This document shows, one piece after another, positions 1-11,233 of a stretch of 64,000 nucleotides of DNA. This stretch comes from Ascaphus truei (Eukaryota; Chordata; Amphibia; Anura; Ascaphidae). Every line of letters begins with the position of its first letter. Positions within the stretch are counted from its first letter, which is position 1. Under the pieces are notes generated by a model that was given only the letters and a program-made list of their open reading frames with translations, was not told where the DNA came from and ran no database searches. The position numbers and the translations under genes are program-made. The stretch lies in NCBI GenBank assembly GCA_036426205.1, contig CM071569.1, forward strand, positions 285,070,418 to 285,134,417. Reading direction: 5' to 3'.

Positions 1-640
1 TGGTTTTGACTTATTCTTTTATATTATACCCAGGGTATACCACTGATATAATGTGCTTTTAAACAATGTTTTAAAGGGACACGTCCATTTAGTCTTCTAC
101 ATTTCGTCACTGCACAAAAAAATCATCTCATTGTATATTACTTACTAGATTAGACTCAGTTATTAAAATTGCCTTCTAAAGTTTTAACGGTCTTTGGGAA
201 CCCAAGTAATCTGTTTTTTGGTCAGATTATTTCAAATGAGACCATGTTATGATCACTGTACCCAAATGTTCCAGGACTTGAATATTGTCTATTACTTCTT
301 ACAATTGTTTATGGACCAACCAGTAATGCCCCTCTCTGGTTGGATCCTCAATAATTTGGGTATATAATTGTCTTTAAGCACCCACAAATCCTGTTTCTCT
401 TTGGTTTGTAATGCTAATTCATTGCCCCAGTCTATGTCTGAATAATTAAAAAACAAATATATCAATGACCCCCAGATTTGATGTTTTTCCAATTTGCAAA
501 AGTAGTTTGGCTTCCTCAATCAACAAGATAATTGGTGGTTATAGCAGTATACAACAAAAATGTGGTACTTTCACCTTCCACTCTGTAATTTATATCCACA
601 AAGTATCTGACATTTTCATCATTCAGTTCCTGCCTTGTCC
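1..640. other. Unassigned intronic sequence
   Basis: AT-rich sequence with only short chance ORFs. I recognise no repeat family or gene here. Confidence 0.4.
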
Positions 641-1142
641 TCATGGTCCCAGTATGCCTTATAGTGCTCAGACCATTCTCTCGGTCCATCGGGTGAGCAT
701 AAACCTCTCCTCGGCGCAAGATGCGTGACACGCTGAGTTGCCTCACAAGTCGGTCGTGCATTCCGATCTCCTTGCTCCTGACCGGCTTTCCTCAACTACG
801 CTCTTTGTTCTCCTGACCTGGCTACGTACGACGATCCGTTCCTCTCCATCTCCGACCACGGCTAGCTCCTCGACGATCCGCTCCTTACAATACTGACCCT
901 CGGCAAAGAGTACACGAGACGATCCGCCTCTCTCCAATCCAGACCACGGCTAGGTACCTCCTACGATCGCTACTATCCAACACGCACTCGGCAAGTATTA
1001 TGACCATCCAGACCTCTCCTACCCCGAACCGGCTACCTCGACCAATCTACACTCCAGAACGCGCCACGCGGCTGTGGGTTGGTGTATATCAAATCCCCAC
1101 CTCGCGCGGCCACGCCTTGTTTGTGGTGAGCACTCCGTGACA
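640..1142 (-). mobile_element. Solo or partial LTR, same family as 23487-24363
   Basis: The right end at 1116-1142 (TTGTGGTGAGCACTCCGTG then ACA) is the reverse complement of the start of the LTR at 23487 (TGTTACGCCGTGCTCACC). Inside are three imperfect phrases built on ACGATCCG...CTCTCC...ACCACGGCTAG between about 800 and 1000. The left edge is uncertain. Confidence 0.5.
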
Positions 1143-1353
1143 ATTATTTAATTATTAACCATATATAAGTCGTCGGTCAATGGAACATTCAATCCACATT
1201 CTACAAGAATGGTGAGCAGCTCCGAATGTCCAATATAATGATCTAATCTGTCTTCACAATTTGATTTCCACTTTTTCTTGTCCGTTACCCATAACTGTTG
1301 CAGAAGCCCATACATCATACATTATCCTAGCTGTCCATGCAATGTCTTTTATA
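1143..1353. other. Unassigned sequence
   Basis: Nothing recognisable between the LTR fragment and the next transposon. Confidence 0.4.
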
Positions 1354-2022
1354 CAGGCAGTCCTCGTTTTACAACGCTTCGCTTTACAACGAATGGCTTA
1401 TCCAAGCTATGACAATGCATACCTATGTTCATTTTTACAACGCCAAACGGCTTATCCAAAGCTCCTACGACGCTTGCAACGTTGTTTAATATAATAATAT
1501 ATATATATAGATAATATAATATATATTATATATACAGTGTTCGACAAACCTATACATTTGCGCCCCGGCGAGGATTTAACCCCCCGGGCGGTAAAAATAT
1601 TGGCCACCAAGCAGACACGTTTGGTACTAGGTGGCGAGTAGATTTTTTTGGTTGGATAGAGATTTTTGGTGATTTGTCAACACTGTAATATATCACACAC
1701 ATACACATAAACACGTTTGCAAAGCGTGCGTAAGAGCGTAATATATATATAGATATTATATATATAATATTTAATTAGGTAATAATATATTATTTATTAT
1801 GTTATATATATAATACAGTATATACACTATATAATTTATGGTGTGTGATGATATCTTATTGTCTGCGTAAAATATTTGGTGTATTTTATGTTTAAAATGC
1901 CTTCAAGGAACGGAACCTTCATTTAAACAGTGTCCTTTGGGAAAACGGGTTTCGCTTTACAACGTTTCGCTAACCCGCGCATTTTGAGTAACGCATTGTG
2001 TCGGATAACCGAGGACTGCCTG
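1354..2022. mobile_element. Tigger-like (Tc1/mariner superfamily) non-autonomous DNA transposon
   Basis: Inverted ends CAGGCAGTCCTCG at 1354 and CGAGGACTGCCTG ending at 2022, followed inward on the left by CTTCGCTTTACAACG, a layout like pogo/Tigger elements. Flanks read TTATA on both sides, which could be a target duplication although Tiggers duplicate TA. It has no ORF, contains (TA)n runs, and hosts a nested element at 1535-1685. Confidence 0.65.
1535..1685. mobile_element. 151-bp Tc1/mariner-type MITE nested in the Tigger-like element
   Basis: Inverted ends CAGTGTTCGACAAACC (1535) and GATTTGTCAACACTG (ending 1685), with TA on both outer sides. Short and non-coding. Confidence 0.7.
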
Positions 2023-2645
2023 TTATATTTATCCCTGTTTTCACTAATTGTAACCATGATTTGTCAACATAACTCTTGCAAGGACATACGTGAAAACGAG
2101 AGGTAACGCTCAATGTATTAATTCCTGGTAAACACATTTGATAAATAAATGAATTATTTATAGGAGTGTAGTAAACACATACAGTTATATATACTTTTAT
2201 TTTAAGCAAGAAGCTGTCACATTACTGTATCCCCGTAGGGTATTCGAATAATGCCCTGCGCCTAGTTTATTACAGAAGACGCACACACTCGCGGGTTTCT
2301 AGCGCCGGTGGAATAGAATTTCATTGTGCTTTGCCAAATCATTTCTGACATTTCGAAGCCACGATTTATTTTGTTTTCTCGAATTTGTTTTCTTGTCAGC
2401 TGGCGATGGTGAAAAAGTGTTACCCTGGAGGCTGTAGAAAATGCACCACAACATTTAGTTGACTTATGGTTTGTGTTATTGTGGCGTTACAGTGCTATTT
2501 CCCACTGACAGGGTTATTAGAAAGCATTCATGGTTACGTATTGGTGTCGAGGCATTTGTAGAATAATTGCCTGAGAATAGAAAAATATTGAGATTGGTTA
2601 AACACAAATGCTTAGTATGATATATGGTTTTAATCTGGTTGATGA

Positions 2646-2735
2646 TATATATAGTGTATATATATATATATAATATATAATATATAATATATATATTATA
2701 ATATATAATATATATAATAGTATATTATATGATGT
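2646..2735. repeat. (TA)n-rich microsatellite
   Basis: Near-continuous alternating TA/ATA sequence. The preceding stretch 2023-2640 shows no recognisable element. Confidence 0.85.
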
Positions 2736-2848
2736 AATATTTCTAATTATGTCATGAGAAAAATAGTATACAAAGAGGGACTGAACAACCTCTTTGTGTC
2801 CAAATAAGATGAAACGTCTTTATTGATCAGGCGTACAATTGATCTACA

Positions 2849-3452
2849 GCAGGGGTGGGCAACTCCAGTCCTCAAGGGCCACCAACAGGTCAGATTTTTG
2901 GGATATCCCCGCTTCAGCACAGGTAGCTCAATCAGAGGCTCATTTGAAGACTGATTGAGCCACCTGAGTGGGCTGTGAGCTATCTTGCTGAAGCGAGCTG
3001 ATGAGCCACCGTGCTGAAGCGGGACTGATTGAACCACTGTGCTGAAGCTGGGACTGTGAACCACCGGTGATGAAGCTGGGAACTGGCTGAGCTATCTGTG
3101 CTGAAGCTGGACTGCTAGCTATGTGCTGAAGCTGGGACTGAGAGCCACCTGTGCTGAAGCTGGGACTGATTGAACCACCTGTGCTGAAGCTGGGACTGGT
3201 GAGCCACCTGTGCTGAAGCTGGGACTGCTGAGCTATCTGTGCTGAAGCTGGGACTGGTGAGCCACCGGTGCGGACGCTGGGACTGCTGAGCCACCTGTGC
3301 TGAAGCTGGGACTGATGAGCTTGGTGCTGAAGCTGGGACTGCTGAGCTATCTGTGCTGAGTGGGATGATGATGAGCCACCTGCTGCGGAAGCAGGGATAT
3401 CCTGAAAACCTGACCTGTTGGTGGCCCTTGAAGACTGGAGTTGCCCACTCCT
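2849..3452. mobile_element. Palindromic hAT MITE with expanded 29-bp tandem core
   Basis: Inverted ends (CAGGGGTGGGCAACTCCAG at left, CTGGAGTTGCCCACTCCT at right) flanked by a perfect 8-bp target duplication GATCTACA at 2841-2848 and 3453-3460, diagnostic of hAT. Between about 2950 and 3390 the core is a degenerate array of ~29-bp units built on GCTGGGACTGATGAGCCACC plus TGTGCTGAA. At least ten copies or fragments of this family occur in the window. Confidence 0.88.
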
Positions 3453-3540
3453 GATCTACACATTATGGCAATAGTGGCAAATGAATGCTTGAGATATTTT
3501 CATCCTGCATCTCTTAGCGAAACTGGATACAAAGTCCATT

Positions 3541-4345
3541 GAGCTGCTGTGCTATCTGTGAGAGCCAGTGAGGCTGGCTTGGGCAGTGACTGCGTGATCT
3601 GTAGAGCCGTGAGCTGGTGCTACTGTGAAAGCCAGTGTCTGTGATTGTGAAGCAGTGACCTGTTTTCCCTATCTGTGAAAGCAGTGACCTGCGTGCTATT
3701 GGAGAGCCGGAACTGCTGTGCTATCTGTGAAAGCCAGTGAATGCTGTTATCGTGTGAAAGCCAGTGCGCTGATGCTATCTGTGAGGAAAGCCAGTGACAG
3801 CTTGTGCTATCTGTGAAAGCCAGTGACCTGCTGTGCTATCTGTGAAAGCACAGTGACCTGCTGTGCTATCTGTGAGAGCCAGTGACCTGCTGTGCTATCT
3901 GTGAAAGCCAGTGACCTGCTGTGCTATCTGTGAGAGCCAGTGAGCTGCTGTGCTATCTGTGAGAGCACAGTAAGCTGCGTGTCTCTGTGAGAGCAGTAAG
4001 CTGCTGGCTCTCTGTGAGAGCCAGTGAGTGAGCTGCTGTGCTATCTGTGAGAGCCAGTAAGCTGCTGTGCTCTCTGTGAAAGCCAGTGACCTGCTGTGCT
4101 ATCTGTGAGAAAGCCGTGACTGGATCTGTGAGAGCCAGTGACCTGCTGTGCTATCTGTGAAAGCCAGTGACCTGCTGTGCTATCTGTGAAAGCCAGTGAC
4201 CTGCTGTGCTATCTGTGAGAGCCAGTGACCTGCTGTGCTATCTGTGAAAGCCAGTGACCTGCTGTGCTATCTGTGAGAGCCAGTGACCTGCTGTGCTATC
4301 TCTGAGAGCCAGTGACCTGCTGTGCTATCTGTGAAAGCCAGTGAG
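3541..4345. repeat. 29-bp minisatellite
   Basis: About 27 imperfect copies of a unit reading GTGACCTGCTGTGCTATCTG then TGAAAGCCA. Most divergent at the left, nearly perfect from about 3830 to 4345. No coding potential. Confidence 0.92.
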
Positions 4346-4700
4346 CGGTATGGAGAAGATAAGCAGCCTGTTTAGTATAATTAGATGGATTAAATTCCAC
4401 TTCTCTATCTGCCGGGTCTTCAGAGGTGTAAAGTCTTCTGGCAATCCGTGTCTAATGTGAAACACGCTTTCAGGCTTGTTGCAGTGTGATGCAGCTGAGG
4501 GCAGAAAATGTGTGCCAGATAGGTGTTGTAGATCCACCAGAGTCCGAAGTTGGTACGTCCAGCTGAAAAGCCCAATACATGTGCTCCCCCTTTTTGGGGC
4601 ACATTCAACCTCAAGAGACTTGACATTAATTTGCTGATCTGAATTCCACTCGTGTTTTTTCTACGACTTTGTCATATGGCTATCAATAATGTATGGATCG
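4346..4700. other. Unassigned spacer between minisatellites
   Basis: Carries two overlapping short minus-strand chance ORFs; nothing resembles a known family. Confidence 0.4.
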
Positions 4701-4708
4701 CTCATATC

Positions 4709-5340
4709 ACTGACTCAATCAGTCCCCTGTACTGCTCAGCACGGCGTTAAACTCAATCAGTCCCTGCTTCAGACAGGGTAACTCAATCTAGTCCCTGCTC
4801 AGCAACGGGTAACTCAATCAGTCCCTGGCTTCAGTAAGGGTAACTCAATCAGTCCCTGCTTCAGTAGGGGTACTCAATCAGCCCTGCTCAGCACGGTAAC
4901 TCAATCAGTCCCTGCATCTCAGCACGGTAATCAATAAGTCCCGGTCAGCAGGGTACTCAATCAGTCCCTGCGTCAGCACGGGTAACTCAATCAGTCCCTG
5001 CTTCAGGACAGGGTAACTCAATCAGTCCCTGCTTCAGTACGGGTAACTCAATCAGTCCCTGCTTCAGTACAGGGTAACTCAATCAGTCCCTGCTTCAGTA
5101 CAGGTAACTCAATCAGTCCCTGCCTCAGCACGGGTAACTCAATCAGTCCCTGCCTCAGCACGGGTAACTCAATCAGTCCCTGCTTCAGCACGGGTAACTC
5201 AATCAGTCCCTGCTTCAGGACAGGTGGCTCAATCAGTCCTTTGCTTCAGGACAGGTGGCTCAATCAGATTGCTGAAGCAGGGACATCCTGAACACCTGAC
5301 CCGTTGGTGGCCCTTGAAGACAGGAGTTGGCCGCCCCTGA
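4709..5340. repeat. 30-bp minisatellite ending in a palindromic hAT MITE terminus
   Basis: About 18 copies of a unit reading AACTCAATCAGTCCCTGCTT then CAGCACGGGT, then at 5265-5340 the right end of the same hAT family as 2849-3452 (GCTGAAGCAGGGACATCCTG ... GGAGTTGGCCGCCCCTG). The unit is internal hAT sequence, so the array expanded inside the element; the left terminus is missing. Confidence 0.88.
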
Positions 5341-5639
5341 CTTATACAATAGAAAAAATAGGTAACTAAGTGTACAAGGGGATATACTATCTTCAGGTTA
5401 CCTAAATAAGTGACAGAAGGTATACATCTTAACACAAGTAACCCGTTGGGTACAGGGGGGCAGGGAATGGAAATCCCCCCCCCCCATATCCATCAGAAAC
5501 ATCCTCTCTGTGAAATGGCCTTTCCGATTGATTCTTCGCTCCACTTTTGGAGTTTATAAAAAGGACGTGGGAGCCAGGCAGGCGTGCCCTGTGTGTGCGC
5601 CATACACGACATTGGGAGAGAACATCGGAAGGGGATGCC

Positions 5640-6012
5640 GGCGGCAGCCCCAGCTGGTGTAATGGTACCGTGGGCCAATAGGAAGCTGCGATATTCTTGT
5701 AATCCAGGGGGAGCCAGTGAAGACGGGATCCACCAGAGGGTTTGAGCTGGTTATCAGTATCACTTTTTATTGCACGTGTTTACCACAATATTCATTTTAG
5801 TAATTATACTGTAGTTAGCGCCTTTTATCACTATCACACATCCAATAGGAAGCTGTGACATCATCCCCTGCGGCTTGCTGCTGAGCCACATGCTACGGGA
5901 CCTTGAAACACGACTGACCTACCGGCACTACCTTCCGAGGTATCTCAGGGAGCAGGGGGTCCTTGCAGCTGAAATGAACGCGGCTCAGCTCCAGAGACCC
6001 CTTGCTTCCCAC
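5640..6012. mobile_element. Short DNA transposon related to 57734-58062, degraded
   Basis: Shares the phrases CCAATAGGAAGCTG and GCTGAAATGAACGCGGCTC...CTCCAGAGACCCC...TGCTTC with the element at 57734-58062. The left boundary is unclear. Confidence 0.5.
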
Positions 6013-6044
6013 TTAGGGGGGTTTCTTTATCCACATTAATCCGA

Positions 6045-6125
6045 GGCCGAGCCACCTGTGCAGAAGCTGGGATATCCTGAAAACCTGACCTCTTGGGGCG
6101 GCTTGAGGTCTGGAGTTTTTGGAAC
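6045..6125. mobile_element. Half copy of the palindromic hAT MITE
   Basis: Contains GAGCCACCTGTGCAGAAGCTG, GATATCCTGAAAACCTGACC and GGTCTGGAGTTTTTG; only the right half is present. Confidence 0.7.
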
Positions 6126-6530
6126 TGTGTAATCCATCCATGTGTGGTTTTTTTAAATAAATAATTTCTGTACTATGAATAAACACTTGTAGCATTTTAT
6201 TTTTTTTAAACAGCTCTCAATTTAATTTCTAATGTATTATAATGTAACAAGTATTTTTTGTTTCTATAGCAACCATTTACAAAGTCACATCCCCTTCCTC
6301 TTCTGAAACGGGCTCTGGCACACCCCTTTTTGAGCCCTGCCCTCTCTTTAGCGGTGCACAAATTGTATCTAGTGACTGCCTGGTCACATGATCTTCCCCA
6401 CAGAACTTGGCATCTTTGGTCCTCTTCTGCTGCACTGACGGCCATTTAGTGAACCCCCGAGCCGAACCTTCATCAATCGATCATAGGAGAACGGATCGAT
6501 CGGTAACTTAGCTAATTGCTTATCATTGTG
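6126..6530. mobile_element. Partial copy of the TTAA-targeting element found at 25183-25682
   Basis: Long similarity to 25183-25682 through CTATAGCAACCATTTACAAA, GGTCACATGATCTTCCCCAC and GGAGAACGG...ATCGG. Its inverted ends are not preserved. Confidence 0.65.
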
Positions 6531-6601
6531 TGGATTGTATCGATGCACCTTTGTGGTTTCCAAAGCTCTTCTGTACCTTATAATTTAACCTAAGAAGGAC
6601 T

Positions 6602-7179
6602 CTAAGGCTTTGGTCTCGCTACGTCCGGCGGCGCGCTTGGCAGCGGGCCACCAGCTCCTTTCCTCCAGTCTGGAGGTCCCCGCCGGCTCCTTCAGACGTG
6701 GCTGACTGCGTGCTGTGACGCGTCAGCCGGCCGATGCTGCAAGCTTCTGGTGATCAGAAGCGCTGACGCATCACGTGGTGCAGCAGTCAGCCAATGAGGA
6801 GGGAAGGGAGGCGGCTACGGGAAGGGAGGTGGCTACAGGGAGGGAAGGGAGGCGGCTACGGGAAGGGAGGTGGCTACAGGGAGGGAAGGGAGGCGGCTAC
6901 GGGGAGGGAAGCGGCTACCCTGTATGTGCAGCCGTGCATAGCGCCCCCTCCTCTGGTGCCCGTTTGCAGGCTGCCCCTGCTCCGGGAGGGGGGGAGAGGA
7001 GGGGGGCTCCGGGAGTGAGAGAGGGACCGACAGTGGGGAGGGGGGACAGCACGAGAGCCCTCCGCTCAAACCCCGCCCCCAGCTCCCGCTCCCTACAGAC
7101 CGCAGGGAGCGGTCAATTGCCTCTCCACGCGCCGCCTGTCTGCAGCGCGGGCGCGTGGTCTGAGGCAGCGGGGCCTTAG
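6602..7179. mobile_element. GC-rich Harbinger-like MITE with ~42-bp tandem repeat
   Basis: Weak inverted ends CTAAGGC (6602) and GCCTTAG (ending 7179). At 6787-6915 three copies of a ~42-bp unit built on GGGAAGGGAGGCGGCTACGG occur. GC-rich and open in several frames, but I see no protein-like conservation; the 134-aa ORF here is low-complexity. Confidence 0.5.
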
Positions 7180-7604
7180 CCTAATGCGGGTGCTTTAAAA
7201 GGTTGTCTGCAGTAACATTTGTAAACATGTGGGAAATTCTGGTGAGGACAAACATGCATTTACACAAACTGCCGGGGAGAAATAACATTACATCTAGCCA
7301 GTTATGTTTTATTTTTGCACTACTCTAGTAAATGTTTTACACAGGAAAGAGAGAGAAGAGATTCTGTTTCTAACAGAAACGCAGTAATCAATAGTTTTTT
7401 CCCCGGTCATGTAATGCTGTCTCTACACTGTAACCTTTATAAAAGGTCAGCAGCCCGGCTGTGCATCAGTCACTACAAGCTTTACCACTGTAGTCAGATA
7501 ATGGTAAATGTCCCTTCTGTCTGTTGCAGAGAAGAACATATCTGGTAACATGTATCAATTTAGGAAAGCCCAACCCTAGTATATGGCAGAGCCTACCTGT
7601 ATCA
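7180..7604. other. Unassigned sequence
   Basis: No recognisable repeat or gene. Confidence 0.4.
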
Positions 7605-7813
7605 GAGCGGCTCAGTGAGTAAAGGCACTGAGAGTGAAGCTACAGAGGCTGGTTCAATTCCCGGTGTCACCTCCTTGTGACCTTGGGCAAATCACTTTAT
7701 CCCCCTGTGCCAAAAAACATAGATTGTAAGCTCTATGGGGCACTATGCTGTAATTGTGAAGCACTTTGAGTCCCATTGGGGGAATATAAAATAGCTATTA
7801 TTATTATTATCAT
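7605..7813 (+). mobile_element. tRNA-derived SINE with MIR-like core
   Basis: An A-box-like CGGCTCAGTGAGTA near 7607 and a B-box GGTTCAATTCC at 7651 form a Pol III promoter. This is followed by TGACCTTGGGCAAATCACTT, very like the MIR/CORE-SINE core, then GATTGTAAGCTC and a (TTA)n tail. The tRNA half cannot fold into a complete tRNA and continues into SINE body, so this is not a tRNA gene. Confidence 0.82.
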
Positions 7814-8154
7814 GCAAAGTGATGCTGTTTCTGCATTTCCATTCCAATGAAATCAAATACAATGTGTTGTGCCAGAAAAGAAAAACCTAAAACCAAATGT
7901 GTCGATAAGTAATTCATCATGATACAAAAAACAGATCCGTTGTAGAGATGCAGATTTTGTGATGTGCATGATACTGTAAGTGACATTAGAGAATATTATC
8001 ATTTAAGTAATAAGGGAAAAAAATGCCTAAATATTTTTGTAGCTGATCATTGCTCTATCCTGCCGCTAAGCCTGCTCGCTCCCCACCCTCCCCCGCCTTA
8101 CCTTCTCTCCGACGTTTTCTGATGTCACAACGTCACTTGACACCGTTTCTCTAG
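7814..8154. other. Unassigned sequence, likely left arm of the element around the next minisatellite
   Basis: 8060-8150 is GC/CT-rich and includes CTGATGTCACAACGTCACTTG, similar to interiors of the GC-rich hAT family at 26291 and 30026. The rest is unassigned. Confidence 0.35.
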
Positions 8155-9018
8155 AAGCCGTCGGAGACCAGGTAAGGGACATACAGAGGCCTCGCGCGCG
8201 CTCCCAAGCCGTCGGAGACCAGGTAAGTGACATACAGAGGCCTCGCGCGCGCTCTCAAGCCGTCGGAGACCAGGTAAGTGACATACAGAGACCTCGCGCG
8301 CGCTCCCAAGCCGTCGGAGACCAGGTAAGTGACATACAGAGGCCTCGCGCGCGCTCTCAAGCCGTCGGAGACCAGGTAAGTGTCATACAGAGACCTTGCG
8401 CGCGCTCCCAAGCCGTCGGAGACCAGGTAAGTGACATACGGAGACCTCGCGCGCGCTCCCAAGCTGTCGGAGACCAGGTAAGTGACATACGGAGACCTCG
8501 GGCGCGCTCCCAAGCCGTCGGAGACCAGGTAAGTGACATACAGAGGCCTCGCGCGCGCTCCCAAGCCGTCGGAGACCAGGTAAGTGACATACGGAGACCT
8601 CGTGTGCGCTATCAAGCCGTCGGAGACCAGGTAAGTGTCATACGGAGACCTCGCGCGCATTCTCAAGCCATCGGAGACCAGGTAAGGGACATACGGAGGC
8701 CTCGCACGCGCTATCAAGCCGTCGGAGACCAGGTAAGTGACATACAGAGACCTTGTGCGCGCTCCCAAGCCGTCGGAGACCAGGTAAGTGACATACAGAG
8801 GCCTCGCGCGCGCTCCCAAGCCTTCGGAGACCAGGTAAGTGACATACGGAGACCTCGCGCGCTCCCAAGCCGTCGGAGACCAGGTAAGTGTCATACGGAG
8901 ACCTCGCGCGCATTCTCAAGCCATCGGAGACCAGGTAAGGGACATACGGAGGCCTCGCGCGCGCTATCAAGCCGTCGGAGACCAGGTAAGTGACATACAG
9001 AGACCTTGCGCGCGCTCA
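8155..9018. repeat. 51-bp minisatellite, 17 units, each with a consensus 5' splice site
   Basis: Unit AAGCCGTCGGAGACCAGGTA then AGTGACATACAGAGGCCTCG then CGCGCGCTCCC, 51 bp. Seventeen CAGGTAAG sites run from 8169 to about 8991 at 51-bp steps (one unit is 2 bp short). Because 51 is a multiple of 3, long artificial ORFs with a 17-residue repeat appear on both strands. The array abuts a terminus reading GGGTGCACCCCCCAGTTTGA then GCACCCCTG (9033-9061), so it lies inside a GC-rich hAT-like element. Confidence 0.93.
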
Positions 9019-9062
9019 TACCTCCTTGGGGGGTGCACCCCCCAGTTTGAGCACCCCTGCTC
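9019..9062. mobile_element. Right terminus of the GC-rich hAT-like MITE family
   Basis: GTTTGAGCACCCCTG resembles the ends at 26291 (CAGGGGTGCACAAAC) and 30386. Confidence 0.6.
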
Positions 9063-9149
9063 TGGGGGACCTATGCATTGCTTTTAATCCCCCAAAAAAC
9101 TTACCACCAATACTTAACCCCCCGTTTTACTCCAATTGTAATTTTTATG

Positions 9150-9290
9150 TTTTTTTTTAATGTATTGAGAATCCTTTCGTTGCTACGGCAACCATTTACA
9201 AAGTCATATCCTCTTTTGAAACAGGCTCTCACACACACCTTTTTGAGCACTGCCCCTTGACAGCGAAGTATCACAAACAGATCTCTTGCT
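9150..9290. mobile_element. Fragment of the TTAA-targeting element family
   Basis: Shares GCAACCATTTACAAAGTCAT, GAAACAGGCTCTCACACAC and CTTTTTGAGCACTGCCC with 25183-25682. The next ~190 bases (9291-9480) are unassigned. Confidence 0.6.
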
Positions 9291-9489
9291 GTTTCAAACA
9301 GCAGACTGTCTATTACTCTAGAAGCTGTAACAATAATGTGTTAGGGTTTGAACAGCTTCCCCGGCTACACTGATGAACTACATACAGACGTACCGGATAA
9401 ACGCCACGCAGGGTGACTCTGAACATCGCCGGAGACCTGGGATGTGGGTGATTACACTATAAAGACGGTTTTTCCTGTAAGGGCATTAC

Positions 9490-10930
9490 TGTTTTTGTTT
9501 TGTTTTTTTCAACGTAATTTTATTTTCAGTTTTAATGGGATACAGATAATAAAAAGGGAACATTCAGGACTACATCTAGCAGTTTTCGCATTATATAAAA
9601 TATGGACAAATTAAACCAACTTTACAACTCAATTTGAACAGTAATGATGGGGTCAAATTAACAGCAACTAATAACAAAACAATTAAATAATAAATAGACC
9701 TGACAAATACATAAGAAAAGGGGGGAGAGGGGATAACACCTTTTTTTATCAGCCTTAGGTTTTTAACTTGTCTGTTTTCCTGTACCTATTATCTATAAAA
9801 AATACTCTTTGTTCCAGGTCTTGCCCGAGCAACCTCAGGGGGAACAATTTTTCCATCCTATATAAAGACCAGTTCTCAGTTGTCTCTCTGCCCACCTTCT
9901 CTGGCAAACCAAGGATCCCAGATCTGGGAAAACTTATGGCAGTTCTCTCTCAGGAATGCAGTGAGTTTCTCCATACCAGAGATATGCCATATCCTACGTT
10001 TAACCATGGCTACAGAGGGAGCTTCCTGTTTTTCCCAAGATGCCACGGTACAGCATCTTGTGGTTGACATGATATGGCCGATGAACTTGGCTGAGGCTCG
10101 CGGTAGATCTTGAATTGATCTTCCCAGGTGGGCCACCCATGGGTCGGGTCTCAAATTAATATTTAACAACCTATTAATAAGTTGGAAGGCAATCTTCCCT
10201 AGGGGGGGCCTGTTTTGGGCATCTCCACCAAATATGTGACATTGAATCGTTTTGTCCACAGCCTCTAAAACAGGACAGCGAGTGGGAGTTAAATATCGTA
10301 TGGAGCCTAACCGGCGTCATATACCGGCAAAATAGTCATTTGTAGGAGTTGTCGTTTACCACCGTGCATATCGACCTTTTTTGCTGCCGCTTCCCATATA
10401 TCTGCCCAGCCCTCGTCTTCTAGAGATATTTGCCACCTGCATCAGCGCTAACTGGGATATGGTATAGGGCGACTATCATACCCTTCTGCAGAGATCGGTT
10501 TCCATAAAGCATTTAAAAATAAGTGGAGGTAGGGGACACCCCGGCCCTATAATATTGTGTGACACAATGTTTTACCTGCAAGTAGCGAAATATCTCAGAG
10601 GGGGGCAGGTTTCTATTTTTTTTGTAATTCTGGGATTGGGATAAACCAACCGTTAGAGAACAGAGTAGGAAGTCCAACTGTCGTGCGCCCCGCTGAGCGT
10701 CTGCTGAGGTTTTTAATGGAGTATGCCCGTTTGAGTAGGGGGGTGGGGAGGGGGTGTGTGTCGTGAGCAGAATATGAAGGAGAGCAGTAGCGTGTCCTGG
10801 AGTAGCAAACGGTATAGCAACCCGACTCCTGTTTGACACCGAAGTGGCTCTCACAGTGCCAGACACACTGGGACACCCTCAGGGGGCCACACACAGGATC
10901 ATGGAGGTGAGGAAAAGCCTTCTTACCTCC
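9490..10930 (-). pseudogene. L1/Tx1-like LINE ORF2 C-terminal fragment
   Basis: Reading the minus strand from about 10930 leftward, several frames give L1 ORF2 C-terminal hallmarks: LPPSEIFRYLQVKH near 10570-10610, then TPVRLHTIF and CFRGCGQNDS near 10250-10320, the zinc-knuckle-like region and an HIWW-type motif, and MEKLTAF...KFSQIWDPWF near 9890-9960. A non-coding tail with T-rich sequence on + (A-rich on minus) at 9490-9520 is the likely 3' end. Frameshifts break it and endonuclease and RT are missing, so it is a 5'-truncated dead copy. Confidence 0.75.
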
Positions 10931-10992
10931 CAATAAGTCCTCCTGGTCACGCTGGCTTCCTCCCCCCTGTGTGGTGCCGCCGAAATGAAGAA

Positions 10993-11013
10993 AGCAGCAG
11001 CAGCAGCAGCAGC
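10993..11013. repeat. (AGC)n microsatellite
   Basis: Seven consecutive AGC/CAG units. Confidence 0.85.
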
Positions 11014-11167
11014 GAGGTTTGGATGGATTCAGGGCACTCTAGCAATAAGCGGGCAGTCCTTGAGCAGGAACCATAGAAAAATACAGGATACCCAGGTATA
11101 GAAAAATGAAAAAAGCCTTTATTAAGGCATTAGTGAGTTGTAAAAAAAATTACATGGTACTGCGCCC

Positions 11168-11202
11168 ACGCGTTTCATGCAAGTGTTTGCGCTTTCTTAA
11201 GG
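11168..11202 (-). ncRNA. Hammerhead-like motif copy 1
   Basis: On the minus strand: AAGAAA, a hairpin GCGCAA-ACAC-UUGCAU with one mismatch and one G-U, then GAAACGCGUG. It is the most divergent of six copies and lies 31 bp from copy 2 in inverted orientation. Confidence 0.35.
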
Positions 11203-11233
11203 GATATTAAGGGGCAGCTTCTGCTATGGAACT

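Noticed and set aside
2950..5270. Possible CRISPR array (29-30-bp repeats)
   Set aside because: Units are contiguous with no unique spacers and lie inside vertebrate hAT elements; this is a minisatellite.
6602..7179. CpG-island promoter with a 134-aa first exon
   Set aside because: GC-richness is explained by a GC-rich short element with a tandem repeat. There is no splice donor or conserved peptide, and the locus lies deep in an intron.
7605..7680. tRNA gene
   Set aside because: A and B boxes are present but the sequence cannot complete a cloverleaf and runs into a MIR-like core and SINE tail.
8151..8993. Long ORFs (247 aa minus, 129 aa plus) with a 17-residue repeat
   Set aside because: They are translations of the 51-bp minisatellite, whose unit length is divisible by three. 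Open frames occur on both strands and no start, splice or domain evidence supports a protein.
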